Positions 36,710 through 45,492 of a stretch of DNA of 64,000 nucleotides are shown here, in pieces. The notes below the pieces were generated by a model. It was not told the origin of the DNA. It worked only from the letters and a program-made list of their open reading frames with translations, and made no database searches. Source of the DNA: an uncultured Collinsella sp. (lineage in GTDB: Bacteria > Actinomycetota > Coriobacteriia > Coriobacteriales > Coriobacteriaceae). Every line of letters starts with the position of its first letter. Positions within the stretch are counted from its first letter, which is position 1. A program made the translations under genes and the position numbers. The DNA is taken from NCBI GenBank assembly GCA_900554325.1, contig USHA01000001.1, positions 6,799 through 70,798 of the forward strand. The letters run 5' to 3'.

Positions 36710-38176
36710 ATGAAAATCCTTGTCGGCAAATTCACTCTCGAATCAAATGAACATGTCCCCATGAAGTGTGACTTGGAGAACGTCGCCCTCTCCTACGCAT
36801 CGGAGTCTCTTTGCCACATGCATCTCGGCAATGTATTTGATCGAGATGACATTGAAGTCATTCCTACGATTTGCGCCGACGCCGCATGCAGCGGGGTCAT
36901 GAAGAAGCGAGCTTACGAGCATATCGCCGGAACGATCACTGATGCAGTCCGGGCCAATCTTTCCACTCTTGACGGCATCTACCTCTGCCTTCATGGGGCG
37001 AGTTATGTTGAGGAAGTGGGCTCGGGCGAACACGAACTTTTGGCACGTATCCGCGCAATTGTTGGCCCCTATCTTCCTATTGCGGTTTGCTGTGATCCTC
37101 ATGGCAACCTGACTAAGGACTATGTAGAGAGCTGCACGTTCATCCGCAGCTATCGAGAAAGCCCTCATACTGATATTGCCGAGTCGGTTCATCGCACCTG
37201 CCGCGAACTGATTGCCTTCGTCGATGAGGGACGCCGCCCTGTTCCTGTCTACCGAAAGCTCCCCCTCATTCTTGGCGGAGAGCAATCCGTTTCTTCTGAT
37301 GAGCCTGTTCGGAGCATTAATGCATATCTTGACGAACTCGAGCGGGATGAAGGAATCCTCTCCGCATCTTGGCATGTTGGCTATCTGAGACACGACTGCC
37401 CCGAAGCTGGATGCGGAGTTGTTGTCGTACCCAGATCGATGGACGACCGGCTCCATGCCGGAAAAATAGCCGACAACCTTGCCTCGTACGTTTGGGAACG
37501 CCGCTTCAAATTCCACTATACCGGCACGACCGCTGAACCTGATCAGGCGCTCGAGATGGCGCTGAAATGCGAAGGCACGCCTGCATTCGTCACGGATTCT
37601 GGAGATAACGTCACTTCGGGCGCCATGGGTGCCAACACCTTCATCTTACGGCAAGTTCTCGCCTTGGATCCCAAACAACTTGAAACCAAGAGCTTCCTTT
37701 TCGCCTCTATCCATGATGACTCAGCTTGCCACCAGCTCATGGGTCTTGCTGTTGGCACTTCTGCGGAAATCAAACTCGGCATTGGCGCGGATGCAATGAG
37801 TGAACCTGTTTCCCTCACCGTTGAAGTAATTGCAAACGGTCGGCAAGAGGGGACGCATATGTACGGTGAAGAGGGTGATTACGGGCCGATTGTCACCGTC
37901 AAGGTCGTCGATCGCCCGATTTACATTGCGATCACCGACAACAATCACTCATTTGTCGAGGAACACCAACTTGACGCATGCAATCTCGCCACCCGCGGAA
38001 TTGACTGGCGCAACATTGATGTCATCGTTGTAAAGCAAGGCTATATCCATCCTGAGCTCAAGGCGGCGGGAGATTTTTCCGTCATGTCGCTCACCGACGG
38101 TGCAACGCCCCAAAACACCAAGTTGATCGACTTCAGGCGCATCATGAGGCCGATGTTCCCAATTGACGAGATATAG
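36710..38176 (+). CDS. M81 family (MlrC-like) metallopeptidase, copy 2
   Basis: The 488-residue paralogue of the gene at 32441-33889 begins FTLESNEHVPMK after MKILVGK and keeps ICLHGASYVEEV-type, AVCCDPHGNLTKDYV, GEQSVSSDEPVRSINAYLDE and TDSGDNVTSGAMGANTF segments. Its ATG at 36710 follows GGAGGGAG. The frame is open upstream to 36533 but without family similarity. It is divergent from the DeoR gene and shares its operator type. Keeping two paralogues under one regulator suggests different substrates or a heteromer. Confidence 0.88.
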   Translation: MKILVGKFTLESNEHVPMKCDLENVALSYASESLCHMHLGNVFDRDDIEVIPTICADAACSGVMKKRAYEHIAGTITDAVRANLSTLDGIYLCLHGASYVEEVGSGEHELLARIRAIVGPYLPIAVCCDPHGNLTKDYVESCTFIRSYRESPHTDIAESVHRTCRELIAFVDEGRRPVPVYRKLPLILGGEQSVSSDEPVRSINAYLDELERDEGILSASWHVGYLRHDCPEAGCGVVVVPRSMDDRLHAGKIADNLASYVWERRFKFHYTGTTAEPDQALEMALKCEGTPAFVTDSGDNVTSGAMGANTFILRQVLALDPKQLETKSFLFASIHDDSACHQLMGLAVGTSAEIKLGIGADAMSEPVSLTVEVIANGRQEGTHMYGEEGDYGPIVTVKVVDRPIYIAITDNNHSFVEEHQLDACNLATRGIDWRNIDVIVVKQGYIHPELKAAGDFSVMSLTDGATPQNTKLIDFRRIMRPMFPIDEI

Positions 38177-38541
38177 ACCGTGGATTGGAGGCAGTGTGGC
38201 CGCCGCCATTATTGGAGCTGCCGCACTGCTTCCACATTTCGAGCGTTGATCTCGCAAATCCTAGAAGCATTTATTCTCAAGCTTATTCCGATTTATGCTG
38301 CGCTGGCATCGATTCTGGTTGCAGAAGCGTCAATGCTCGTTGATATGAATGGCGTTCTCTATTGTCTGCAATACGGCATGGACACCAGCGATGATCTAAT
38401 TACGCCCTATTATCTTTTGTGGCTTCTCTCGTCAGAGCTCCTCTTATTGCCACGCTCGCAATTTGAGCATGAACAGGACATCATGGACGAGATCGGATGC
38501 TCGCCCTCACAGGCAATACAGTCCTACGCCCGACCATACGG
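38177..38541. other. Convergent gap without a recognisable gene
   Basis: About 365 bp between the M81 gene and the DUF1653 gene. A plus-strand frame of up to 168 codons (38180-38686) runs through it and into the DUF1653 gene antisense. It has no ribosome site and no familiar motif. No hairpin with a T-run was noticed. Confidence 0.4.
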
Positions 38542-38826
38542 CTACAGTTTTTTCCCGCACTCGTCAGGACTCCCCTGTCTGATCAACTCAAATCTATGCT
38601 CTTGTGAGACTAAAGGGTACTTGAAGTGGTCTACAGGACTCATGAACATTTCGAGCGGCCTGATGTACAAAGCGCAATCGCCATAAAGCGCACGATAAAC
38701 TACGTATAACTTTCCATCCTCAGAATGTCGAGCCGTACCGATAACTTGGTATTCCTTGCCCTTGAAATGTCGGTATATCCCGCCTTCAACGGGGACTGCT
38801 TGCTGCACTTCGCTAGCCACGACCAT
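38542..38826 (-). CDS. DUF1653 domain protein
   Basis: A 94-residue protein whose core, GIYRHFKGKEYQVIGTARHS, YRALYGDCALYIRPLEMF and FELI, is a clear DUF1653 domain, a small beta-rich domain of unknown function widespread in bacteria. ATG 38826 lies 9 bases after AAGGG; ATG 38835 is also possible and would overlap the upstream gene by 23 bp rather than 14. It is the last gene of a three-gene overlapping unit with the two-TM protein and the Dcd-like protein. Confidence 0.75.
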   Translation of the reverse strand: MVVASEVQQAVPVEGGIYRHFKGKEYQVIGTARHSEDGKLYVVYRALYGDCALYIRPLEMFMSPVDHFKYPLVSQEHRFELIRQGSPDECGKKL

Positions 38827-39256
38827 CCCTTGCATCCCTTATCGAATCAACGGCTTTTACCACCTGATTTAAAAACATGCAAAACAGAATCAGACCACAT
38901 AACACTACCATGACAAGCAGACCAAACCATAATGCCGGCAGGTTAAAGTCCTGAACCGCTCCGTAAAACCCGGTCTTCAGAAGATCATACATATGGCTCC
39001 CCACCAGACCAACCGGGATAGCCAAGAGCACGCATTCGACAACCGCAATCATAAGTTCATGCCGAGCTTTTTTCATCTGTTCAGTTAACTCAATCTCTCG
39101 GCTACGCAATGCGATTTCTTGTGACCGCTCTTCGCAGATGTCAGAAATAATCTGACATTCGATTGCCTTCTGGGCCTCAAAACATGCACCAGGATCTTCA
39201 TCCGCATAATGGCGCTGGGCGTATTCGGCAATCAGACAACTGAGCAGCCGTGCCAT
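38813..39256 (-). CDS. Small membrane protein with coiled-coil and two TM helices
   Basis: The 147-residue protein has an N-terminal helical cytoplasmic part rich in charged residues (about 1-65) and two hydrophobic helices (MIAVVECVLLAIPVGLVGSH, about 70-90; WFGLLVMVVLCGLILFCMFL, about 110-130). No family is recognised. Its ATG overlaps the stop of the Dcd-like gene (TGATG), so translation is coupled. A cytosolic sensor followed by a two-TM protein is common among abortive-infection systems, but that is only a context argument. Confidence 0.65.
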   Translation of the reverse strand: MARLLSCLIAEYAQRHYADEDPGACFEAQKAIECQIISDICEERSQEIALRSREIELTEQMKKARHELMIAVVECVLLAIPVGLVGSHMYDLLKTGFYGAVQDFNLPALWFGLLVMVVLCGLILFCMFLNQVVKAVDSIRDARDGRG

Positions 39257-39870
39257 CACTCCCCACCACCCGATAAGCTTGAGACCATATCCTCAAAGAT
39301 TGCCTTTGCCTGCGGGGACAAATCGTCAAGAAACTGAGAACCAATAAAATCTTCTTCATTGTGGTAGAGCGCATCTTTTCGATTGCGATACAACCGTTCG
39401 CGACACGGCTCTGAAGACAGGCGCTCAAACACGAGCTGAGCGACGGCCATTCCCGGAGCAAGAGATATATTGTTTGGAGATGAGTTGTGCATGCCAATGC
39501 TCAATGTGCCAGCGTAGCTTGGATTGCAATGCTGCGCAGAGACCAAAAGACCGAACCGCGTGAAACGCGTTCTAGGCATAATGTGCGCTGCAATATCATC
39601 TGGAAGCTCGATACGTTCGGACAATTTGCAAAGCACGAACTGACCAGGTTTTAGAATATATCCATTTGATATATCGATAGATTCATATACAGAATCAACC
39701 GTCCTCTGGTCAAGAAGATTCACAATGCCAGGCATTGCAACGATTTCCTGTATTGAATCAGCCAAGGTTACATCGTAGGAGGACGACTGAAGGCGCTTCC
39801 CATCAAAGGGCGCTATCAAAGGCCGAGGGTTTTCAATTAGCTTGAGAATCTCATTATCCGACAACAGCAT
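39256..39870 (-). CDS. dCTP deaminase/dUTPase-superfamily protein with altered active site
   Basis: A 204-residue protein aligned over its whole length with Dcd (MLLSDNEILKLIEN, SYDVTLADSI, LKPGQFVLCKLSERIELPDD, LAPGMAVAQLVFERLS). The catalytic region differs: where E. coli Dcd has HRIDPGW and IVLEF, with the key Glu, this protein has QHCNPSY and LSIGM; RSS becomes RTR. The deaminase reaction is therefore doubtful, and nucleotide binding without turnover is possible. ATG 39870 lies 6 bases after GGGAGGG. It leads the unit with the TM and DUF1653 genes. Confidence 0.7.
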   Translation of the reverse strand: MLLSDNEILKLIENPRPLIAPFDGKRLQSSSYDVTLADSIQEIVAMPGIVNLLDQRTVDSVYESIDISNGYILKPGQFVLCKLSERIELPDDIAAHIMPRTRFTRFGLLVSAQHCNPSYAGTLSIGMHNSSPNNISLAPGMAVAQLVFERLSSEPCRERLYRNRKDALYHNEEDFIGSQFLDDLSPQAKAIFEDMVSSLSGGGE

Positions 39871-40200
39871 TTTCATCCCTCCCACAAACGAGAAAATGAA
39901 TCTATTCAGTATACGCCAAACGACAGCACTCGGATTAAAAAACTGCGTTCATCTTGCATGCACTGAAAGTGACATTGAGTTGCAAGTTTATCGGAACGCA
40001 TCCCAAACTCAGCTAGACACACATCGATGAATCTGGCAATCATACCCCTCAGGAGCCGGACGGAGCGGCCCGGGGCAGATGGGGGCAGTGGCGTTAATGC
40101 CGTAACGAGCCTCATATGAATCGAATGCATCTAGGCATGCTTGACGCATCTCGAACTTCACCCCTCCAAATTGCCCTTGCGACATAAAACATGGCAACGG
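39871..40200. other. Intergenic gap with one small possible ORF
   Basis: A 46-codon minus-strand frame (40009-40149, starting MRQACLDAFDSYEARYG) lies 11 bases after GGAGGGG. It is rich in Cys and Pro (PICPGPLRPAPEGYDC) and unlike any family I know; it may be a gene remnant. Nothing else is seen here. Confidence 0.35.
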
Positions 40201-40494
40201 TCAGGCGACCTGCTGACATTCAAAACTCCGCTCGTAAAGTGCCTCGGGGGCAATGTCTATGTCGCCATCGCACCATGTCATGATGCCGTGTTCGAGCCGG
40301 AAATCCTTGAGGACGTCCTCGTCCTCAAGCGGCTCGAAGGCGGGCATGGATAAAAGGCAGCTGGCATCGAACAGGCGGGTCTCCCCCGTCGAGAACGTGA
40401 CGAGCAGGATGCGCTCGCCGACATACCGGGCATGGGAGACCTCGATGCCTTCAACGGGCTCCCCAGCATATGCGATGCCGTCGATGATGTACAT
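40201..40494 (-). CDS. DUF2442 domain protein
   Basis: The 97-residue protein reads HARYVGERILLVTFSTGETR, then LFDASCLL and GIMTWCDGDIDIAPEALYE, the hallmark end of DUF2442 domains. DUF2442 genes often pair with DUF4160 genes in a small two-gene unit resembling a toxin-antitoxin arrangement. Here the DUF4160 gene lies directly upstream. ATG 40494 follows TAGGAGGTAG, which overlaps the DUF4160 stop codon, so the two were coupled before the partner was interrupted. Confidence 0.8.
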   Translation of the reverse strand: MYIIDGIAYAGEPVEGIEVSHARYVGERILLVTFSTGETRLFDASCLLSMPAFEPLEDEDVLKDFRLEHGIMTWCDGDIDIAPEALYERSFECQQVA

Positions 40495-40502
40495 GCTACC
40501 TC

Positions 40503-40769
40503 CTACACGAGCGGCTCAATCTTGTCGAAGGGCTTTCCAGCAACCGCAAGATTCCATGCCCTGTACAACTCGTCTTCATGCAGAGCCAGCCAACCGGATA
40601 CGATGCGCAGCTGTTTCGCCGGAAGAGAGCCGGCCGACAGCTCCCCATCTATGGCAAGGGAAGCCCTGTATTCACCAAAGTAGACATGGACGTGCGACTA
40701 ATGATGCTTCTCACTGTCCATGTAGATCATCTTGATGACAATTCCGAGAAATCGAGTCGCCTCTGGCAT
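40503..40769 (-). pseudogene. DUF4160 gene interrupted by an in-frame TAG
   Basis: An 89-codon frame starts at ATG 40769 after an excellent GGAAGGAGGG site. It reads MPEATRFLGIVIKMIYMDSE, KHH, then TAG (40698-40700), and continues in the same frame as SHVHVYFGEYRASLAIDGEL and KQLRIVSGWLALHEDELYRA to the end IEPLV. This is a full DUF4160 domain with only codon 24 changed to a stop, at the usual His-rich site (typical PPHFH). Either it is a fresh pseudogene or the stop is read through or a sequencing error. Confidence 0.75.
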
Positions 40770-40963
40770 GCACCCTCCTTCCAGCTGGCCCCAGGATACC
40801 CGAAAGCAGGTGCTGCCCTCCACCGAATAATGTGCCGCACGAGCACTGGCGGAAGCGCCAGAATTTCAACATGACCGCGTGGTGAACCTGAACCAAAATC
40901 TCGTCATAGACGGACTTGGCTTCCCGCCGCTCGACATCGACGGCACGCGCAAAGCATGGCGCC

Positions 40964-41593
40964 CTATCTCAAGCGACACTGCTTCTCTACTCTCTTTTCA
41001 ACCTTCTCATCAATCAAACGATTATATGATTCGAGCAACGTGCGCCTTGCATCAGCCAGCTTTTGGCGCTCTTCAGGCTCTCCGACCGATTCACAAGCAT
41101 CGTCAAGGCCCAAGCACTGCTCTCCCCCGATCTTCTCTACATGATTTAATACAAGCTGGTACTGATACATAGAAAACAAAAGGGAGTGATAGCTATCGAT
41201 AAACGACGACAACGATTTACCCAAGTCGCCCTTGAATACAAATTTCGCTTCAAGGGCTAAATCCTGCAACTCTGCCAACTTACACAGAAGAAGCTGCTGG
41301 TAATCTTGCTCAAGCACATGCGCAATAGACGGACCAATGGAATAGAGATAAGCGTTATTGGTCATGAATTGAAAAGATAAATCGTTTGCCAAATCCGGGC
41401 CTTCTTGCCCCCTTTCTAGATATTTGCGATTTTTCTCACAAAGATTCATGAGGCTTCTAGCATTTGTCCACACGCTAAGCCGATGGTTAAAGAGCCCTTG
41501 CTTGTTTGACTGAGCTATTTGATAAAACGTGGCAAAAAGAGCCACTAGCGCGGTCGACGCCGTCACCACAGTATCAACATTCGATATAGCCAT
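40964..41593 (-). CDS. Unrecognised protein with one N-terminal TM helix
   Basis: The 209-residue protein starts MAISNVDTVVTASTALVALF (one short membrane helix, residues 8-28), followed by a helical cytoplasmic domain rich in Leu, Glu and Lys. No known domain was recognised. The ATG at 41593 follows GGGGGGTG. Its AT-rich codon use differs from the core genes. Membrane-anchored helical proteins of this size are common in defence islands, but there is no direct evidence for such a role. Confidence 0.6.
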   Translation of the reverse strand: MAISNVDTVVTASTALVALFATFYQIAQSNKQGLFNHRLSVWTNARSLMNLCEKNRKYLERGQEGPDLANDLSFQFMTNNAYLYSIGPSIAHVLEQDYQQLLLCKLAELQDLALEAKFVFKGDLGKSLSSFIDSYHSLLFSMYQYQLVLNHVEKIGGEQCLGLDDACESVGEPEERQKLADARRTLLESYNRLIDEKVEKRVEKQCRLR

Positions 41594-41738
41594 TTTACAC
41601 CCCCCATTCAATCAGATCCTAAGCTGTACCTGCAAGCAATTCATGTTGTGAGAATTCTCGCACGCCGCGCGGACATGATTGTCGACCTGGAGCCAAGCCT
41701 CATGCTCATGGGGCATGGCACCGGCTCCCCCACGTGCC

Positions 41739-42569
41739 TTACCCCACGGTACAGAACATCTTAACCTTTCGGTTCCCCAACTCGTAAAAGCGCCGGGTCA
41801 GCTCGTCCTTTGAGATGTTTCCGCCGGTTTGGGCAAAGGTCCACGCCGCCGGGTTGTGCGCGGCGATCTCGGCGTCTATGTACAGGCCATCGTATTGCAG
41901 TTCGTGAGCGATGTCCCTTATGTCCCCGATATCCAAGACGTAGGGGATCGCGACCGCAACCCCACGGTAAAGCGCAATTCTCCACTCTCTTTGCAACGCG
42001 TATTGCACCGCCTTTTTGAACGGCCCGAAACAAGTCCCCGGGAGTCCATCGGGAAAGAAGGCGTCCCCCAGCGCTTCCTCCATTTCAAGCAGAATATGAT
42101 TGCCCAGATCCCGACCGGGAGCCAAGGCGGGAGGCCCATAGGCCACGGGCGAAAAGATGTATTCCGCCCCTTGGGCGGCCACCGCGCACACCACCCGTTT
42201 GAGAAACTGATCGATATCATCGATTGCGATGAAATACTCGCCGAGCTCGCGAGGGTTCCCTAGGGTCTCGATACACGGCAGTCCATTGATGTTCTTGACG
42301 GTATCCATGGCAAAGCAGAGGATATTACACGAGGCAAAACCAGATGGACACACTTGAGCGCAATGCATCTGCACCCTTCTGAACTCTATGGGCAATGCCC
42401 CCAGAGTCATCGGCTCAATCTCGAGGCTCAAACCTTCGGCGGCGTCCCTCTGGGCTTCGTTCCCGTTACTCCAAAAATACCCCAGGGAGTTCATGTAGAG
42501 CCTGCCGTTGAGGAATTCTTCTCTGTACTCCCGGCGACCAAAACCCTTGACGAGGCGGTAGCGTTCCAT
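41739..42569 (-). CDS. Unrecognised 276-residue protein (DUF2971-like N-terminus)
   Basis: A soluble protein starting MERYRLVKGFGRREYREEFL, then GRLYMNSLGYFWSNGNEAQRD and AAEGL. The order of a short Phe/Tyr strand, SLGYFW and a Q-x-D-x-x-E segment resembles DUF2971-type proteins of unknown function, but the match is weak. It has several cysteines, including MHCAQVCPSGFASCNILC (about residues 68-85), which may bind metal. ATG 42569 follows GGGGGAC. It appears to be a single-gene unit. Confidence 0.6.
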   Translation of the reverse strand: MERYRLVKGFGRREYREEFLNGRLYMNSLGYFWSNGNEAQRDAAEGLSLEIEPMTLGALPIEFRRVQMHCAQVCPSGFASCNILCFAMDTVKNINGLPCIETLGNPRELGEYFIAIDDIDQFLKRVVCAVAAQGAEYIFSPVAYGPPALAPGRDLGNHILLEMEEALGDAFFPDGLPGTCFGPFKKAVQYALQREWRIALYRGVAVAIPYVLDIGDIRDIAHELQYDGLYIDAEIAAHNPAAWTFAQTGGNISKDELTRRFYELGNRKVKMFCTVG

Positions 42570-42746
42570 CGTGTCCCCCGAAACCCTCGATCCTCATATC
42601 TAGCACTTTCCCGAAATTATGCCCCTATTCACGACGCCGCATAGGTAGACGTAAATATGCTGGATCGTTCTTGCCGAAGGCATCCTAAACAAAAGTCGGG
42701 TTTGAGTATCCAATAGATTAGGTATGACATATATTTTGATAAACCA

Positions 42747-42776
42747 ACCGCACCCAGTGTAAACACTGGGTGCGGT
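42747..42776. repeat. Perfect 30-bp palindrome followed by a second hairpin
   Basis: ACCGCACCCAGTGT pairs with ACACTGGGTGCGGT around two A. Eleven bases further is CGGTCT-AA-AGACCG (42787-42800). They lie at the upstream edge of the Abi-like frame. They could be terminators, operators or a recombination site. Confidence 0.6.
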
Positions 42777-42993
42777 ATAAGAAACGCGGTCTAAAGACCG
42801 TCTTGCCTGCATTCTAACTTTACGCTATCGGAAAGACAAACGCACAGACGCCTATTCGCCAAAAGACGCACAGCCCCTGTTCGGAAGTGCTCGTGTCGCC
42901 ATCGTCCTCAATGCCGCCGATAACGCTGGAGAGACTCTGGAAGCTTGCGCATGGGAGCTCGATTTAGGGCAGGCATTATTAAAGCCGATCGGT

Positions 42994-43656
42994 TTGGCGG
43001 AAGTCATCGTTCGCAACTCCATAGACAGCGCAATTAACCAGTGGTGGATGGCCCAGGACCTTGAGAATACATGGACCACGTGCTCCGATATATATTCAAG
43101 CGCCCCCGTGCTCGCTCCGTTTGTCCATCGCACCGAATGGGAGAAGAGAGCCAAGCAGTATCTCCACGAAGGACAGGAGGTCGCTTCTCACGATGATATG
43201 ATTTCCCATGCAACCTTGGGAACATGGAAAAATATGGTTGGCAATCCTGCGGGGCTCAGTCCCCGCGCTCCCATAGAATCAGAACGGCGGGAATCATGGG
43301 AAGCCGCTCGGAAACGCGACGCCCAATGCGCAAGACTCTGGAAGGATGTCTTGTACCAAGCGTTTCCCAATATACCGAAGACCAAAAAGGAACGCGGAAA
43401 ACTATCCCCACGCGCATACATCGGCTTGAGACTCTCGAGAATGGGGTCTTTGCGAAACAGGGTATGCCACTGGGATAATCTGAGACTTGTTAACGTCAAG
43501 GGTCGTTATCAAGATGCTCTTGAGCTCATTCGTTCTGTCAGCCTGCCCGCATACGAATGGGCACGAGAAATATGTGATGCAGAAATCGCGGACTGCTTGT
43601 CGAGGCGCCCAGAATTCTTGAGTAGTGATGCAGCGACATCGGCGAAAGATGGCTGA
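42994..43656 (+). CDS. Abi-like HEPN-family protein, 5' end unclear
   Basis: From the TTG at 42994 the frame gives 220 residues, but similarity to Abi-family proteins begins earlier: the same frame reads NAGETLEACAWELDLGQALL and KPIGLAEVIVRNSIDSA, starting near 42901, with no ATG, GTG or TTG back to the stop at 42760. The C-terminal part has SLRNRVCHWDN, the Rx4H motif of HEPN ribonucleases. Abi-type HEPN proteins cleave RNA during phage infection. The missing start suggests 5' truncation at the palindrome, or use of an unusual start codon. Confidence 0.6.
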   Translation: MAEVIVRNSIDSAINQWWMAQDLENTWTTCSDIYSSAPVLAPFVHRTEWEKRAKQYLHEGQEVASHDDMISHATLGTWKNMVGNPAGLSPRAPIESERRESWEAARKRDAQCARLWKDVLYQAFPNIPKTKKERGKLSPRAYIGLRLSRMGSLRNRVCHWDNLRLVNVKGRYQDALELIRSVSLPAYEWAREICDAEIADCLSRRPEFLSSDAATSAKDG

Positions 43657-43713
43657 ACCATAGACAGAATTCGGGTGGAACGCAGGAGCTGAAACTCGAA
43701 TGGCGATATTTAG

Positions 43714-43842
43714 TCCTCCGCCACTTCGGACTGCCTCAAGGAGTTCACCCGCCTCCATCTTGCCATCGGCACAATCGAGTTTTCGTATGGACCGCTTGCG
43801 GGCAACCCCACCGAGTGGCTGCGCAGTAACCCAAATTGGTAA
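43714..43842 (+). pseudogene. Possible C-terminal remnant of an unknown gene
   Basis: After a TAG, an open stretch of 42 codons ends at TAA and reads SSATSDCLKEFTRLHLAIGT, then IEFSYGPLAGNPTEWLRS and NPNW. The composition is protein-like, but no start codon is present and no family was recognised. It lies directly left of the IS insertion, so the IS or an earlier event may have removed the rest. Confidence 0.3.
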
Positions 43843-43878
43843 CGGCTGTCAGCCGCGATGGCACCACCGGTCGGTAGT

Positions 43879-45297
43879 GTCGGAAAAGTTGGTGTAGCCG
43901 GTCTTTCTGGGACGGGCCGCAGCCTGAATCCCTCTGCATCATAGCATCACGCCGCCCTCCTCCCCGCGCCGGCGAGCTCCATCGCCGTCTCGACGATCAT
44001 GAGGCCCCTCCTGCGCGACGCCTCGCTCTCGACGGGCTCGGGCCCCGCGGGCTCGGCCAGCTTGAGCATGGACTCGGGCGAGATGTAGCGCCTGCTCGAC
44101 CAGTCCTCGTCCTGCTCGGCGCACACGGCGCCCACCAGGCGCAGCATCGACTCCGGGCTCGGGAACACCTGCACGACCCTCGACCTGCGCTCTATCTCCC
44201 TGTTCATGCGCTCCTGCACGTTGTTGGTGCGGATGCGGCGCCTGTGCTCGGCGGGGAAGTCCAGGTACGCGAGCGCGCCGGCCTCCGCGTCCTCGAGCAG
44301 CGCCCCCGCGGCGGCGGACAGGGCGCCGACCGCGTCGATCGCCGCGCGGTACGCCGACCTCACGGTGGCGGGGTCCGACTCGCGGAAGACCGCCTGCATC
44401 GCCTTGGCCGCCATCGCCCTATGGCGCTTGGAGGGCAGCAGGGAGCAGACGTCGCGCTCGAGGTGGACGGCGCAGCGCTGCCAGCCGGCGCCCGGCAGGC
44501 ACTCGGAGACCGCGCGCACGAGGCCCGCGTGGGCGTCGCTGACGACGAGGCGGACGCCCGAGAGCCCGCGCTCGCGCAGGCCGCGCAGGAAGCCGAGCCA
44601 GCCGGCGCGGGTCTCGGTGTCGATCGCCGCGATGCCGAGCATGCGGCGCACGCCGTCGGAGCCGACGCCGATCGCGGTGACGACGGCCGTTGACTGCACG
44701 CGACCGTCCCTCCTGCACTTGACGTACGTGGCGTCGAGGAACAGGTAGGGCACCTCGACTCCGGCCGGGCCGCGCGTCGCGAGCTCGCCGACCTCGGCGT
44801 CGAGCGACCTGCACATGGCGCTGACCTGGTCCTTCGAGGGCCTCTCGATGCCCATCTTGCGGGCGATGCGCTCCATCTTCCTCGTCGACACGCCGCTGGC
44901 CCACGACTCCGCGACCGCCGCGGCCACCGCCCTGTCGGCCCGCGAGTAGCGCTCGATTATGCCCTCTGGGAAGTAGGTGCCGGCGCGGAGCTTGGGTATG
45001 CGCAGGGTGATGTCGCCGACGGGGGTCGTCAGGCCCCGCTCGCGGTACCCGTTGCGGGCGTTTGAGCCGTCCTCGCAGATCATATCGGCCTGCGCGTCCA
45101 TCACCTCGTTGACCATCGACTCGAGCAGGGTGCGGGCCAGCTCCCTCATGTCGAGGAGCCCGTCGCCGTGGGTTGGGAGTTGCTGTAAAGTGTCCATTGC
45201 GGCCGTTGCCTTTCGAACGAATCCATCTCGTAGCTGATTTGAATTCTAGGCAGCGGCCGTCCCTTTAGCGACCTCCACTTACACCAACATTTCCGAC
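43879..45297 (-). mobile_element. IS256-family insertion sequence
   Basis: About 1.42 kb bounded by imperfect inverted ends. The left end reads GTCGGAAAAGTTGGTGTA and the right end, reversed, GTCGGAAATGTTGGTGTA (one mismatch in 18); further in, GGGACGGGCCGCAGCC matches GGGACGGCCGCTGCC on the other side. No target-site duplication was found: the eight bases left (TCGGTAGT) and right (GTGATCGA) differ, so the copy may have been moved or its flanks rearranged. Confidence 0.8.
43947..45197 (-). CDS. IS256-family (mutator-type) transposase
   Basis: The 416-residue protein has the IS256 DDE core: Asp in YLFLDATYVKCRRDG (about residue 157), Asp in LVVSDAHAGLVRAV (about 218), and Glu in RTNNVQERMNREIERRSRV (about 327), with the C/H-containing WQRCAVHLERDV typical of the family. 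The N-terminal region (NARNGYRERGLTTPVGDI) is the DNA-binding part. The frame is intact and the start ATG 45197 is at the expected place near the right end, so the element could be active. GC is higher than in the flanking island genes. Confidence 0.92.
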   Translation of the reverse strand: MDTLQQLPTHGDGLLDMRELARTLLESMVNEVMDAQADMICEDGSNARNGYRERGLTTPVGDITLRIPKLRAGTYFPEGIIERYSRADRAVAAAVAESWASGVSTRKMERIARKMGIERPSKDQVSAMCRSLDAEVGELATRGPAGVEVPYLFLDATYVKCRRDGRVQSTAVVTAIGVGSDGVRRMLGIAAIDTETRAGWLGFLRGLRERGLSGVRLVVSDAHAGLVRAVSECLPGAGWQRCAVHLERDVCSLLPSKRHRAMAAKAMQAVFRESDPATVRSAYRAAIDAVGALSAAAGALLEDAEAGALAYLDFPAEHRRRIRTNNVQERMNREIERRSRVVQVFPSPESMLRLVGAVCAEQDEDWSSRRYISPESMLKLAEPAGPEPVESEASRRRGLMIVETAMELAGAGRRAA

Positions 45298-45492
45298 GTG
45301 ATCGAGAGTGAGCGTTGCACCTAGTCAGTATTGGCAACGCAGCGCGCCCATCCAATGAAGCTTGCTCAAAGCAGGTATCGCTCGTAAGGTCCCCAAAACA
45401 CGAACCGCCTTCGGATGGCCCGCCTCCAGTCATCCCCAACCAAAGGCAAGCCGTCTGAAGGCGGTTGCACGCAGCATGCAGTTCCGAAGCGG

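Noticed and set aside
38180..38686. 168-codon plus-strand frame with hydrophobic stretches
   Set aside because: No ribosome site, runs antisense through the convincing DUF1653 gene, and matches no family.
40775..40960. Minus-strand frame upstream of the DUF4160 gene containing RREAKSVYDEILVQVHH
   Set aside because: The stretch looks protein-like but has no start codon, continues as nonsense into the DUF4160 gene in another frame, and no family was recognised.
43871..45305. Target-site duplication of the IS256 element
   Set aside because: The eight bases on either side differ, and shifting the ends by one or two bases does not help.
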